Part shown: positions 25,074 through 39,646 of the stretch, one piece after another
Layout: each line of letters opens with the position of its first letter
How positions within the stretch are numbered: the first letter of the stretch is position 1
NCBI RefSeq assembly: GCF_000143415.4
Contig: NW_003314285.1
Span: forward strand, 334,896-398,895
Length of the DNA: 64,000 nucleotides
Reading direction: 5' to 3'
From: Selaginella moellendorffii
Taxonomy: Eukaryota > Streptophyta > Lycopodiopsida > Selaginellales > Selaginellaceae
Made by a program: the position numbers and the translations under genes
Notes under the pieces: model-generated
The model's database searches: none
Told to the model about the DNA's origin: nothing
Seen by the model: the letters and a program-made list of their open reading frames with translations, nothing else

Positions 25074-26195
25074 TGCACATGGTTTTTACCCTTTATCCTA
25101 TGGTGATTTACCATAAAATAACCACGGAAGCAGAACTTAAACCTTCCATGTGCCATGTGTCATATGCCACGTGTCACATGCCATGTGTCTAAAGTGGAAC
25201 CCAAGTTTTAGGGCCTTGGGCCACTGAATGAAGGAACGGTGCCAAACTCTCAAGCATGGAGCCAAGGAGTGATGGAATTGGACTATAGAGCAACTCCCAA
25301 GCATACAGCCCAAGGAGCGAAGGGACAAAAGCACGGAGCAATTTGGAATAGTCCTAGAGCATCCCACATCCTAATGCCAGGACTAGCACGCAAAACAGAG
25401 CCAAACGGAGTCTGGTGTTATTTCAGCATACTGGTGGCCTAACGTGGGGATATGAGTACTCCACCAACTAGCATGGTATGGAACTTAAGCTTAGACCCAA
25501 GGTAGACGTAAAATAAATACAGGCATGCAAGTAGAATCTAGACTATACCTCAAGTTAGTCAGCCATGCCCAACCTACCCACTATACATTTGGAACCCCCT
25601 ACAGCACCCCCCCTTCCCCCTTGAGGAACACATGCTTTGGGCTTTCACCCAAGCCTCCCTTAGTACCAAGAGTTGGTCTCTAGGACAAGCTCAAAACTTA
25701 TTAAATATGGAATGTCCCTAGATTGCGAATTTAGACACAGCACAAACACTATTGTGTTTAGGCCAATCTCTACATTCTGTAGATATGCCAAATGAAATCT
25801 AGACACTTTCCATAAATAGCATTTGGGATTGAAATGAGACTAACACGAAAGGCATGATGGTGAGGGTGTTTGGCAGACACGATAAGCTATCATCCAACGA
25901 TATTGAAAGACTAGTCTCAATATGCGAGGGTTCTTGTTACTAGCAAGTGCAAGACAAAACGAGACGGGAACTCCCTACCGGGCTAAGTATGTTTAGCTAA
26001 TAACACGTAGGAATTCTGTCTTTATGCTCGTCCGATCTAAGTACACTCGAAATGCCCAATTAACTCCACTAGCACAAGAGGGGCTAATAAAGGGTCCAAC
26101 AATACCAACCTCTTGCCGTTGTGGCAATAAGGAAAGAGTGTCCGTAAGGACTAACCAACAAGTAACTTTCGATACCTGAAGTCACATTCATGACA
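25074..26195 (-). repeat. Family A element, 3' LTR
   Basis: About 1.12 kb, ending on the plus strand in CACATTCATGACA. The purine tract (CTCCCCCCTAGGG on the plus strand) follows at 26196-26208, as expected for the 3' LTR of a minus-strand element. Confidence 0.82.
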
Positions 26196-26208
26196 CTCCC
26201 CCCTAGGG

Positions 26209-29200
26209 AAGATCAACGTCCTCATCGATGCATACTTCAGTCTAGAATACCACCAAGGAAACAACTCCAAAAACAGTTCACAGTATTCATACTATGTGAA
26301 AAATGCACCAACTTAAATGAGTTAGGGGTAACCTCTTTGTCTAATGCGAATGCACTACAAACTTAGACACCTTTCGGCCGTCGCCGACAAAGAAATGACC
26401 AACAGAGTTAGCCACCCTTGCTGCTCTAGATGTCACCCAACTTACAAAAGTGTGATACGCCCCTGCCTGCAGGGACATAGAGAGAGAAGCTAGAGGCCCC
26501 AAAGAAACCAAACCTAACAGTAAGGTTTAGATAGACTACTATAAATAAGCAATTAGAGTTGTTTACACGGTCATGCCCTTTTAATAAAATAAAGAACATC
26601 AACAGAGAGGTGGGTGATATGACTAGTCGACAGTAGCTACCGTATAACTAAAGATTTCACCATACACACGAAGTGCCGAAGTTAGTCTATTTATACTGGC
26701 CCAAACTCAAAAATCAATAGATAGACAATATCAAAGTCAAAGACAATGATATCTTAGAGACTTAATTATCAGTGAATATATCTTAAATGAGAACACAAAA
26801 GTATTCCAAATAAGTTATCATTTGATAAACCAAAATTATAGTATATAGGATCCACCAAGATCACTAAAGTTGGAAACATAGGATTTACTATTCAACAAAA
26901 TTCAATAGCTAATGTATCATCAAGGAAACTTAATGATGAAACATAACAACCAAAGGTTGTAAATAATATGCCAAACAACTTACCAAAGATAACTCAAAAA
27001 ACACAAAGTATTATTAACTGGCAAGCAAGATGCTCACAAATGTATTACCCGAAGGAAATAACATTCTAGTCTACTGAAACTAACGTGAGCAATAATCAAC
27101 AGAACAGAATGAATGTGGCAAGAATAACAAACACTCGTTCATGCCAATTATCACACTAGCCAATCCGAATAGATCTCAGCCAACAACACCAAGGAACTCA
27201 AGTTACCTAAGCAAGTGTCAACAATATCCTATTAATGTCTCAAACCCAAGAGACCACTCCAGAGCAAACCACAAAAAACATGTGGTATTACAAAAAGCCA
27301 TAAGCCATTAAAGAGAACAATTAACCATCATGAAAGATCATCAATCCTATCAAAAAGAGATATGCAAAATCATCATTTAAGAAGGAATCCATCATCCCGA
27401 AAAATAGTGAATTATTTTGTAACAACAACAATCAAGCAAAACCTTTTGATAAGGATAATCAACTATCCTAGATGATAGTCAATCATCACTAATGATTGCT
27501 AGATGCAAACGCTAACTTCAACTTTGAAGCTATTAAGCTAAAATGCCTTCCCCAACAACTTCTAGCAAATGAAACAAATAAGCATAAAAACTCAAGGAAC
27601 CAAAAACATGAAGAAGTCTATAGCTATATTTTGCCTAACAATAATCATAAGTCTTGCATAAATTAACTTCAATGCTAAAGAAAAAATCATAGCACAACCC
27701 ATAATATCCTTCTTAACACATCCATAAGCCAAACTTCATAATGCCAAAGCTAATCAAGAGCATATCTGCATCAATCCAAAAGCCAATCACAATGAAGCTA
27801 TGCTCAACAAATGATCATCTAATCGATCCTTCATGAATCCATCTATAGCAAGACGTAACTCACTTTATAACAAGCACAAGAAGAATCATCAATGATCGAT
27901 ATATCCCAATTGAAATTCAACAAGGATTCAATCACTTCAGTACCAATGATTAACTCTTTCTCTCATAAAGTTAGCATAATTTATGACTAAATCACTTTTC
28001 AAGGAAAAGCTAAAACTCAACCCCTACTAAACAATCATGTTTAGAACACAACTAACTCAACTTGTTACGTAGTTCATTTAAACGTCAATACAATTGCTAA
28101 CTAGCAAATACACGGATGCCAATAACATAAAGCTACAACCCAAGCATTAACACTATTTACATTGAGACTAATGAAACTTAATATCAATCCTAAGGAGAGA
28201 TATTTCATTTCACTTAAATCTCAACATCAACAATATTAACAACAAAGCATCACTTCAATGCTATCAACACTAGAACATAGCTAGAAGAAAGTAAAAGTGA
28301 ATCACCACTTGAAGCTTTTTAGCAACCAAGCTAACCAAAGTCAAAGATACCTTAGTCAGTATCCGAGTCTAAACCTTCAACAATACTCAATTACAGATAA
28401 CATATCATCAAGAAGTGATTCACCACATCCAAAACTCAAAGAAATCCAACACCACAGACTAAACGTAACCAAATGACATTGACAAAGGTAGAATCGATAT
28501 ACCAACATGGAAAAACCATATAAGTCTAACGACAAGATCCTCCGCAATACCATCTGGTAAAAGAAGCCCATCACTGCTAAATTATTATTGAGTGAAGCAA
28601 GTGTCAAATAGTCCTTGAAAGTCTACAAGTAATCACTAATCGCAAAGTAACTAACAATCACTTTTCAACTTGCCTTCACAAGACCCAAACACTAAACTCA
28701 CGTCATCAAGTCATATGCTTGTCCAATATGAATGTAATACCCCAAATACGAGATATTGGCTCATGGATAAGCACAAACTAATGACCACTCAAATCCAACT
28801 CAACTGCAATAAGCTTATTAATGTGTTTAGTCAATAATTTTGAGCATGCCTTGAAGAGGCTAGCTATGCATGATCAACACTTAGTCGAAACTAAAGTGAA
28901 GACCATGAGATGGACTCATATCGGTACACAACCTCCTCATAGACAAATCTATAACAACATCTCAACTACAAACAACTAAGTTGGACATCACCATCCTCAA
29001 CCAAGGCGCAAAGCTATTAAGACCAAGTCAAGATCAATGAGAGCTCACTACTCTCATAGAGTCTAATGAAATGTAAGGTGCAACTTGCCACCAAGCACAA
29101 CACTACAGAAGAAAGGCACAAATGTCATCTTTCTAGAAAAGTGCAACAGCCACGTTTCTACATCAATTCTAAACTCTATCCAATTCAATTGCCTTAGCAT

Positions 29201-31200
29201 CAAAAGTTAACATTTTTTTTAGGCTGCATCATACAAACTACTTACTAAGGTCTAAGTTAACCAAAGTCAACTCTAACCCCTTCACTAGTTTGTACTGGGC
29301 TTATGAAAATGAAATGGTTTTCGAGTAAAGTGATCGACAGGTCAGCCATTGGAAAAGTCTAAGAAAATTGTGGAAAATTTTCCATCCTAGAGAAAGAATG
29401 ACTCTCAGTCTAAAAATACAAACTTTCGAGACTTAACCAGCTTCCTTTTACTTACAACTTCCCATAGGTTCACCTCAACACAAATTCTCATAACCCAATA
29501 ATGTGTCTAAGCATCAAACATCTTTGCCCATATCTCCAAATCCAACACCGACATTTACAAAATGCAAAACGAATATTCAAAGCTTGATCATGAAGACCAT
29601 ATCTTCAGATATCCACATTACACTAACACTCTTCTTTAATCACCTTCAAAATTTAATGTGAAGCCAAAACACTAACAAGAAAAATGACATAAAACATCAA
29701 GATCTAAGGAGAATTCCTCATCACTTGAATTAACAATGCAACTTCCACTAACACAAGTGCTAGCAATGTCAATGCCTCAACTACACATCTTCTCCATCCA
29801 ACAATCTACTCCAAGTGCTAACAGATCAATCGATAAATTATAGCAAATGAATACTACAACCCTTTTCCAACACCTCAATGGGCAAACTCTTTGGAAACAA
29901 AGAACCAATTTAAACTTAGCATAATGCATCACCATTGAGAATCTAGTCAAAGCTACTACAATGCTACTAGTGCAAGTAAATTAACTTCACCATCAACCAC
30001 TTTGGGGTTGATCATTGAATAACTAAGTAACTTCGTAAACATATTACTCATTATCATATGGATATGATATAAAAATCACAATGACTTGATCATCAATTTG
30101 AGCAACACCATAAGCATTACCCATATCATTACTTCAAAGGTTTATGTGAGTATCAAGTGCTAACTTAATTCAACAAAATGCAACACCAATGCCACACCCC
30201 ACTGAAAGAGATTTACAACATTTAACACCACTAACTTTTGTTCACAATACGGACAAGCTCATATCACTCTCTTTTCGACCAAACTCAAAACTAATCCAAC
30301 ACCAAGCTACTCAAGGAGCAATACCAAGGTTCCTTAGAAAAGAATTGAGCATTGTAACCTAAATTTTTTAATAGCAAGCCTAGACAAAATGGTTTAGCAC
30401 TTCATCACTATCCATCCTATAATTCACTATTTATAAGACCATCATAACCAACATGCATCAAGATAGGGTCTATTGATTGCATAATGTGAATAGGAGCAAT
30501 GAGTCACACTTCATTGCGAATCATCTCTCCAAAACGAGAAAATGATTTATGTGTTTGATCTTTCGTCTTTAATTACTCTCTTTTTGGTCTCATCTTTGAC
30601 TAAACCTCAAACTTGCATTTGCATTGCCTTTAGTCCAATCCAAAAAAAGTTTATAAAAGAGCACGGCAATGACTACTTGAACCAATAGACTAATCCCTAT
30701 AATCTTGATTGATCTACTCATAATCATGTCTAGGAAGGATCCACTAGTGCTATGCTAAACAACTATAGACCAACCTATTTGCCACTCATAGCAAACCCAT
30801 GGAAGGTTTACTTTCACCCATGGTACATGGAACAACTCATGGAACCACCGATAGGCTAACATTAATCCCGCCAACTCAAAATGTATCCTTGAGTTGCTAA
30901 TGTGCCTCACTCACGAGCCCAAGTGCAAACTCGTGCAAACGGAATAACTCAGTCCCAACTTATGAGCCCAAGCTAAAGCTCATATAATCTAGTATGAAAG
31001 GAAAACAAATTTCATACCCAAGGAACAATTGCAAAGCCTTTGCACCCAAACGTGTACCCACTCGGATCATTGTTTTCATCTCTGCATATGCAATAAGACT
31101 AATTACTTACTCTCATTGGATAGTGTAAGCAACCAAAGGGAACGACTCGAGAGACGGTCCATGGGGTTCAAATATAGAGGGAAAGGGCCCATGAACAAGA
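26209..31200 (-). other. Interior of family A element, non-coding and strand-skewed
   Basis: Five kilobases without any open frame over about 80 codons and without recognisable gag or pol motifs. The plus strand is rich in A and C and poor in G, so the element strand is rich in T and G. It is either a non-autonomous, long-interior (LARD-like) element or a heavily decayed one. Confidence 0.55.
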
Positions 31201-31243
31201 GTGCACCCCCTTTTCTAATCGGTTAAGGGTCTTGGGATAGTTG

Positions 31244-31300
31244 GAGTTAAGCGTCCTTGGGTTTGAATAGTACTGGGATGGGTGACCTCCCGGGAAGTCC
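31244..31300 (+). ncRNA. 5S rRNA-like fragment (3' half with internal promoter boxes)
   Basis: The plus strand reads GAGTTAAGCGTCCTTGGG, then AGTACTGGGATGGGTGACC and TCCCGGGAAGTCC. These are the A box, intermediate element and C box of plant 5S rRNA (normally AAGTTAAGCG...GGGATGGGTGACCTCCCGGGAAGTCC) with few changes. The 5' half is absent or unrecognisable, though GTGCACCCC at 31201 may be a trace. It lies just inside the 5' LTR of the family A element, antisense to it. It cannot form a functional rRNA. Confidence 0.85.
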
Positions 31301-31337
31301 AAACTCAGGAGCTTACAAATAGTACTCGCTGAGACTC

Positions 31338-31350
31338 ATCTTCTGATAGC
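31338..31350 (-). other. Probable primer binding site of family A element
   Basis: The minus strand reads TGCTATCAGAAGATG where an initiator-Met site (TGGTATCAGAGC) would be expected, directly after the LTR. One or two positions differ. Confidence 0.45.
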
Positions 31351-32522
31351 ACACGTGGTTTTTACCCTTTATCCTATGGTGATTTACCATAGGATTTTAC
31401 CCTTTATCCTATGGTGATTTACCATAGGATAACCACAGAAGTGGAATCTAAACCCTCCATGTGCCACGTGTCATATGGCATATGTCATATGCCACATGTT
31501 CAAAAGACAGTGGTGTGGAACCCAAGTTTCAAGGCCTTGGGCCATTGAACGAAGGAATGGTGCCAAACTCCCAAGCATGGAGCTGAGGAGTAATGGCACT
31601 GCAGCATGGAACAGCTCCCGAGTGTATAGCCCAAGGAGCGAAGGGATAAGAGCACAGAGTGACTTGGAACAGTCCTAGAGCAACTAACATCCCAATGCCA
31701 GGACTAATACGCAAAACGGAACCAAACGGAGTTTGGCACTATTTCAGCATACTGGTGACCTAATGCGAGGATATGGGTACTCCACCAAATAGCATGGTGT
31801 GGAGCTTGGGCTTAGACCCAAGCCAGACATAGAATAAAGACAAGCATGCAAGCAAGAGCTAGATTATGCCTCAGGTTGGTCAGCCATGCCCGACCTACCC
31901 ACTATCCCTACTAGATATTTAGAACCCCCGAATACCCCCCTCTTTGAGGAACATACGCTTTGGGCTTTCACCCCAAACTTCGCTTAGTATCAGGAGTTAA
32001 TCTCTAAGACAAGCTTGAAACTTACTAAATATGGAATGTCCCTAGATTGCGAATTTGGACATGGGACAAACACCATTGTGTTCAAGACAATCTCTACATT
32101 CCATAGATATACCAAATGAGCAAATTTAGACACTTTCCATAAATAACATTTGGGACCGAAATGAGACTAACACAAAGGACATGATAGCGAAGGTGTTTAG
32201 CAGACACGGTAAGCTATCATCCAGTGATATTGAGGGACCAGTCTCAATACGCGAGGGTTCTTGTTACTAGTAAGTGCAAAACAAAATTAGACGGGAACTC
32301 CTTACCGGGCTAAGTATGTTTAGCTAATAACACATAAGAATTCCATCCTTATGCTTGTTCGGTCTAAGTACACTTGAAATGCCCAATTAACTCCACTAGC
32401 ACAAAAGGGGCTGATAAAGGATCCAGCAATACCGACCTCTTGCCGTCGTGGCAGTAAGGAAAGAGTGTTTGTAAAGACTAACCAATAGGTAACTTTCGAT
32501 ACCCAAAGTCACATTTGCAACA
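31351..32522 (-). repeat. Family A element, 5' LTR
   Basis: About 1.17 kb; longer than its partner because a 35-bp block holding the hairpin TCCTATGGTGATTTACCATAGGA is duplicated at 31361-31430. The LTR end at 32522 is also the point shared by both arms of the inverted duplication. Confidence 0.82.
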
Positions 32523-32609
32523 GATGATATGTTAAATTCAAATAAATTAGTATACTTCTTTTTGACTCAGTCAACCACTATAACACAAAGACTATTAGAA
32601 GGAAATATA

Positions 32610-32785
32610 ATAGGGATAATGGATATGTTAGGTATGGCTGACCAATTTGAGACATAATCTTACTTTACACTTGTATGTTTGTTTTTGTTTTGCATTTAAC
32701 TTGGGCCTAAGCCCAAAGTCCATAATATGCTAGCTAATAAAGTATTTATATCCTCAAGTTAGACCACCAATATGTTAAAATAACA
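32610..32785 (+). repeat. Diverged family A LTR piece (right arm)
   Basis: Counterpart of 10700-10870, in reverse, with the same old changes. Confidence 0.6.
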
Positions 32786-33804
32786 TTAAACTTTTGTTTT
32801 GTATACTAAGTATAGCATTGGGATGGTGGATGCATTAGGACCGTTCTAATATCTAGATGTTACCCTTGTAACAAACTAATCTAAAATTGATAGTATATGA
32901 TTTCAAACTATAGTTTTTTATCTTTGATTATTATTTTGACTAATTTTTATTAGTGTTATTAATACTAATATTATAAAAATCTAATTTTAGACAGACAAAA
33001 AGGATTAAATCTTTTGATTATATATTTACAGTAATAATAATTTACTTTACATTTTTTAAAAATAGTCACATTTATATAATATAATAATAATTACACCACT
33101 TAGTATAGCAAAAAAGATGAATTGTTATTAAATACATGTTAAATTTTATTTTAAGTCTGTATTAAGTTCTAAAATATTATTATTCTGTGTTGGGCTAACT
33201 AGATTTAATATGAAAAATTAATTTTCTCTTATTTATTTTTTTATAAGAGTTTGTGATATTTTAAATAATGTAGAAATAAATTATAAGAAAATATCTAAAT
33301 GAAGTATTATATTTTTCTATCAACTTTAGTCTCAAAAGTACTTCCTCTTTAGGTGAAGATAATAAAGAGTATCTAAGTCTGCATTTGTTTTGCTGGCAAA
33401 CTCTTTCTCATTTACTAATTGCAGAATGCACTTAGGAGAAGGGGGCTTTCTCCTCGAAAGTTCTAATGTCTTATTCACAAGGTTTTTGTGCTGTGGAGGC
33501 ATTAGCCAGCAAAGAAAAATTGTAACAGGCATGCTTTGGTGGCGGAAAGGGAGTGAAAACACTCCACCAAGAAAAACTTGTCCAAAGTCACAGGATGCAT
33601 TTGAGCGGTACTTGACTTTTTTTTGCATCATGACAAGCTTGATCATCTCTTGTGATATTTGGAGGTTGTGAGATATGGTTCTTTCGAGGGTGAAATGTTT
33701 GAACTTGTGTGCCATTGCCGACTTTCACCACATGAAATGGATACGACTTATTCCATCACAAAACAAAAAGCTTGTCAAAATACACCGGCTCGAGTTGTGT
33801 TTAA

Positions 33805-34986
<1,182 letters not shown>

Positions 34987-35052
34987 CTTGAGAAAAAGTA
35001 TACTTGATAAACACCTTGGAACCAAGAGATAACTTTTATATGTTGAAAAAAT

Positions 35053-35392
35053 CTAGCTCACTTTGCCACAGTATTTACGATTTGGAGCCAAGAGCGGCTT
35101 GAGGTTCCCCATATTGATCATTCCTGTCGCAAAGTCCTGGAAAAATCGCACTTGATCCATGGCATAAGTGTGCACCAGCTACGCAACTGTCCAATCACCA
35201 CCACTCCACAGTGTCTGGTCAGAGTGGAACAATCCACTGAAATTTATAAAGTTCTTGTAGTACTTGTTGTCAAACACCACTGGAGTTTGCAAATCTAGAG
35301 GAGAAAGGTTTGAGTCACCACCACTGCTGGGACACTGGCCCCTGAGCGATTGGTTGTAGTAAGGGTCATATAATCTGGCGAAGAGCTCAGCG
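35053..35392 (-). pseudogene. Peroxidase C-terminal fragment (right arm)
   Basis: Reverse copy of 8075-8414, with the same start inside the protein, the same early stop and the ending KVS instead of KVN. Confidence 0.8.
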
Positions 35393-35399
35393 ATGGACC

Positions 35400-36420
35400 A
35401 TAATCCAAGCTCTTCTGTTGCGCCCAGAGCTGAGCATACCGCCCAGGTCTTGCAAAGCTAACAGAAACGTATACCTCGTCGCAGTTCAGTGCTGTTGTGA
35501 GACGGTGAGCAATGAATATGGCGGCCACAAGTGACCTGAGAGACGATAGAATTTCTGCCTCGGTGGTGGAATCTAGAGCACTCGTTGCTTCATCACACAA
35601 CCTGATAAGAAAACGCGTCGTGAAACGTTCAAGGGAACAACACAACTGGCTTACAAGAGGATTTGAGGAATGCTCTTGCCAGCGCTATCTCTCCTCCACT
35701 CAGCTGCAAAGCTAGACGGAAGTAAAGAGCTTTGAATACCTTCAGTCCCCTCTCGCCAAACCAAACTTGAGAATTGACTCATGAATGGCAGCTTGTTTAG
35801 TGTTGAAAACAATCTGAGGTAACCACAAGTGGTTAGGAGTTCATCTTTTTTTGCAGTACTACTTCAATACCCAATTAAAGACCGCGGCTAACATCTTTGA
35901 TATTCTGATCGCCTATCTTCACCTGTAATCGAGATACTTGAGCACTCCAGTAGGAATCCGAGCGCAAGTAAACAAACACGTTAAAAATATTGTGGTAACC
36001 TAAAGACCTTGGTAAAGTGCTGCCACGGTAGAAAGTGCAGAGGAGCAAACTAATGCTGCAAAGCTCAAGAATCCAAGATGGAATTTGGCTAGATACTTGA
36101 ATGAAGACTTTACCCATGGGAACAATTAAGATATTAAGGCCCTAGTCTGGTTTAAGATGTATTTCAAGTACTGGAAAACACCTTACATATAGAAAACGAG
36201 AAGACAAGCCAGAAAGGCTCTTAAAACAAAAAGTTAAGTACCGATAAAGAACATAATTCCCCACATATGATTCAATTGATCTACTTCCTGGGACAAAGAC
36301 AATGAAACCAAGAGCCTTTTTATCCAAAAAAGAAGTCCAACAAACCTGAGATGGATCAACTGAAAAGGCAACACTGAGTAGCCTCTACTTGCATTCCAAG
36401 GAGCCGACAATCACCAATCC
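35400..36420 (-). pseudogene. ATM-type ABC transporter remnant, C-terminal half (right arm)
   Basis: Same content as 7150-8070 in reverse: LCDEATSALDSTTEAEILSS and IFIAHRLTTALNCDE near 35500-35590, with the GDQNIKDVSRG linker at 35900. The residue C in ALNCDE is followed by the family D here, while the left arm has G. It probably belongs to the same gene as the exon at 39647-39812; a retroelement of about 3 kb separates them. Confidence 0.75.
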
Positions 36421-36659
36421 AGTCCAGCAAAATATAAAAAAGCCTAGCTCTCTAAAGGAAATACTTCAGATTATAGTGTAGCACCACCTAATCCTTCTAG
36501 ATTTTTTAGGATTGAAACTAATCCAATCATTACCACTTAAATAAATATAATAATTAAATATATGACATCATAATTATACATTTGGACCTCATATCATCCC
36601 TTCTTCTTTGAAGGATGGATGGCAATTAAGATTCTTTAGTTGATAGGTTGGGATTTGGA

Positions 36660-39000
36660 GGAACATCAAAAAGAGGCATTGGTAGATCTATAAGTGGTGT
36701 TAGTTATTCTTGATTTCTTTGTACAAAATATTTTAATTGCTATACATATATAATTTCTGGCCAATTGAATGTTATATTGAATCTTATAAACTTGTGGTCT
36801 AACATCTGATACTTTAAATAAACCATATACTATAAAATTGGGAAAACAAATTAATACTAAATTATCCACTTTATACTTTGTAAATGGGCGATAATGGGAA
36901 TTGTAATATTGTTGTTGTTCCACTTGTACACAACCCAAATGTTCAATAAACTCCACTTGAACTAATGGAAAAATACTCATCAAATACTGATTCTTAAACC
37001 TATCATTAATAGCTCATAGTAATCACAAAAATAAACTCAATTTTGTTGGTAATATCAGATCATAACCATATAAGAATTTATATAGTGAAGCACTAATAGA
37101 ACTCTATACCCATATAACATACACGTACCAAAGAAAAGGCAAATAACCATCCCAAATCAAATGCAAAAATTTCATGTAATTCATAATTATTTAAGTTTTG
37201 AACAATTTATTTTAGCAAATCATTCATCTTTGAATAATAAGTACTTGTGAAAGTGTGGTCTATCCCCAACCAAGATGTTAAAATATGAAATGCCTTAGCC
37301 ATTAATGCAAGACCATTATTCAAAAGAATTTACTTTGGATAAGAATATTAGAACACCACTTGATTGAGGAGAAAGTATTCAATAGTAGTTATAGATGCAC
37401 TAACAAGAGCATCAACTTCCACCCAATGAGTTAAGTAGTAAAAAGTAATAATAACATACTCATTACTAGCAATTGACTATGTTAAAGGCTCTATCACATC
37501 AAATGCTACCAACTCAAATAGATGGGAAATTATAATTAACTCTAATTGTCCTTCTATAGTATGTGGGGAAATATTATGAGTTTAGCATTAAACACAACTA
37601 CACACATATTAGCATTATATCTTCCACCAATAAAAAGACATATATAGCTTCTCATTTACACAATAATATCTTATATACCCATCTAGAATATGAGAATCAT
37701 GATAAATATGGAGAAAACACAAAATAAACATCAAAAACATTACCAACCATAAATGATCATTAGGACCTTTCCCAACAAAATAAAGAAGGTTGTCTTTAAA
37801 TGCTAAATGGCAGTTATCAATAAGTAATATAACATTCTTAAACCCATTATAAAGCTTTTAGATTCACAGCTTAACCTTTTACGTTTTATGAACCTCGTTA
37901 AAAATAAATAAATTTTGCTCTGCATCTTGTGGATATTGAATATTAAATACAACAACCTCTGACAACACAGAATTTTTGTCTAGAAAATTCACAGATATTG
38001 GAATAACAAATTCATTAGAAACATAAAAAGAGAGCAAAGAAGGGAGAAAAATTCAAAAAAGGGCATCAGTATTAAACATAGAACTCCTTAAGCAATAAAT
38101 AACCTTGAAATTATATATCTAAAACTTCAAAGTCTATCGAGTAATATAATGAACCAAGTTCTTTTGCTTCAATAATAAAGTAATTGTTGCATGATCATTT
38201 TTTAGTAATGTCTGAAAACCATGCAAATATGCATGAAACTTCTCAAAACCTTAAACTACTACTAAACACTTTTTTATCATGAAGTAATTCACCTCTATTA
38301 ATTGTAATATATTGCTGATGTATATAATGGGATGATGCTAACCATGCACACTCATACCTTTTTACATCAAGACATTCATGAGACCGATATCAAAGCATCC
38401 ATATGTAATATGAATGATCAAGTGTATTTAAAATATGCCAAAATTGGAGGAGCCATTAATATCTCTTTGAGATCTGTGAATGCCCGTTCATAGTCCTTTG
38501 ACTAAATGAAAGATAATATTAACAACTTCAACAACACTCACAATAGTACAATATGATAAAAAAGATAATCAATAAAATAATTGAAATACTATATTTTGTT
38601 TAGGAAGTGTTGCACATCATTCACACACTTCGAATATGAAACTTTAGAACAACTACAACTTTGTCATGATTAATTTACAAACCCTCACAATAAATATGAT
38701 ACCCAAGATAAATTATATTCTTGGATCCAAATATGCACTTTGACCGCTTTAATTTTCAACTAACTTCCTGTAGCTGATATAACACTTTGTGAATATCATA
38801 GATGTGTTCCTCCTATGTCCCTTTTAAATGGATTAAAACATCATCGATAAAATTAATTGTCACCTTTAGTATATTGCAAAAAAATTTACTTGTCATCCGC
38901 TAGAAAGTCGCTGAAATAATGCTTAAACCAAACAGCATCACCAAGAATTTGTACAAACCACATAGTATATAAAAAATAGTTTTGGGAACTAATCATCCAC
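36660..39000 (-). pseudogene. Ty3/gypsy pol remnant (right arm)
   Basis: Minus-strand counterpart of 4560-6830. Its longest frame (36666-36983) reads HYRPFTKYKVDNLVLICFPN and NIQLARNYI after the integrase. Other blocks are as in the left arm, but with more differences than the peroxidase part of the arms shows. Confidence 0.78.
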
Positions 39001-39050
39001 TCATATTGTAGTCTCACAGTGAAACTTGTATCATTATCTCTAATACTAGA

Positions 39051-39196
39051 TATAGCGCACTTTATCTCCCTCCCTTTAAGTTAACTAGAAAATGAGCAAT
39101 TGCTTAATAAAAGAACCTTTAATAACTATTTTATATTTTTTTATTTCTCAAGGTTTTAAGGATCTAAAATCTCATTCCATAATCACATATGCTATA
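39051..39196 (-). repeat. TRIM-family solo LTR (right arm)
   Basis: Reverse counterpart of 4314-4475, slightly shorter (146 against 162 bp) through internal deletion. Confidence 0.75.
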
Positions 39197-39616
39197 GCAA
39201 GTAGGCTATCAAATATTAAAGTTGGTATTTCATATTGGTCAACATGTGCTCAACATATGCTCCACTATGCCAACCATAGGTCTTTTGTGGTGCAAATCTA
39301 CATATAATTCTTGTAGGCAAATATTGGGCCATGGACATCTGTGAATTTTTATGAGAAATGGAGATCAAATGCCAATCCTTAGTCATTGACACCTTGCTCG
39401 TGAGCACACTGTAGTTGAGTTGGAAGCAAAACAAAGGTGACAACACTTCTCATTGCAAATGCTGACGGCTATGTAAAGATCATACTAAGGTTTCAACCCA
39501 GAAGGCATCATGAGGGGCAACAAGCATATCAGTGAAATAAATGGCTCATGAGATCAGCAAAACAGCTTACTATAGTCTGTCTGTCTTAGTGGGCACTGCA
39601 AGACCCTGTAAACAGT

Positions 39617-39640
39617 TAATGAATGAATGAATGAATGAAT
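39617..39640. repeat. AATG microsatellite
   Basis: Six ATGA/AATG units in the small intron that follows the ABC transporter exon. Confidence 0.9.
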
Positions 39641-39646
39641 ACTTAC

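Larger units (their letters stand above)
25074..32522 (-). mobile_element. Family A LTR retroelement, minus strand
   Basis: Two long similar direct repeats (25074-26195 and 31351-32522) enclose a 5.15-kb interior. On the minus strand the element runs from the LTR start TGTTGCAAATG at 32522. A TATCAGAAGATG stretch after the 5' LTR resembles the initiator-Met primer site. A GGGGGGAG purine tract lies directly before the 3' LTR. GATGATAT occurs on both outer sides (25064-25071 and 32523-32530), which may hold the target duplication. The interior has no long open frame. Confidence 0.8.

Noticed and set aside
25074-32522. A CRISPR-like or satellite origin for the three long similar blocks at 1, 25 and 31 kb
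   Set aside because: Their ends, purine tract and primer-site position fit LTRs of one retroelement family.
33390-33671. Conserved 93-aa and 127-aa frames shared by both arms upstream of the peroxidases
   Set aside because: Both strands are open, no family is recognised, and the sharing is explained by the duplication. The region is the peroxidase promoter side.
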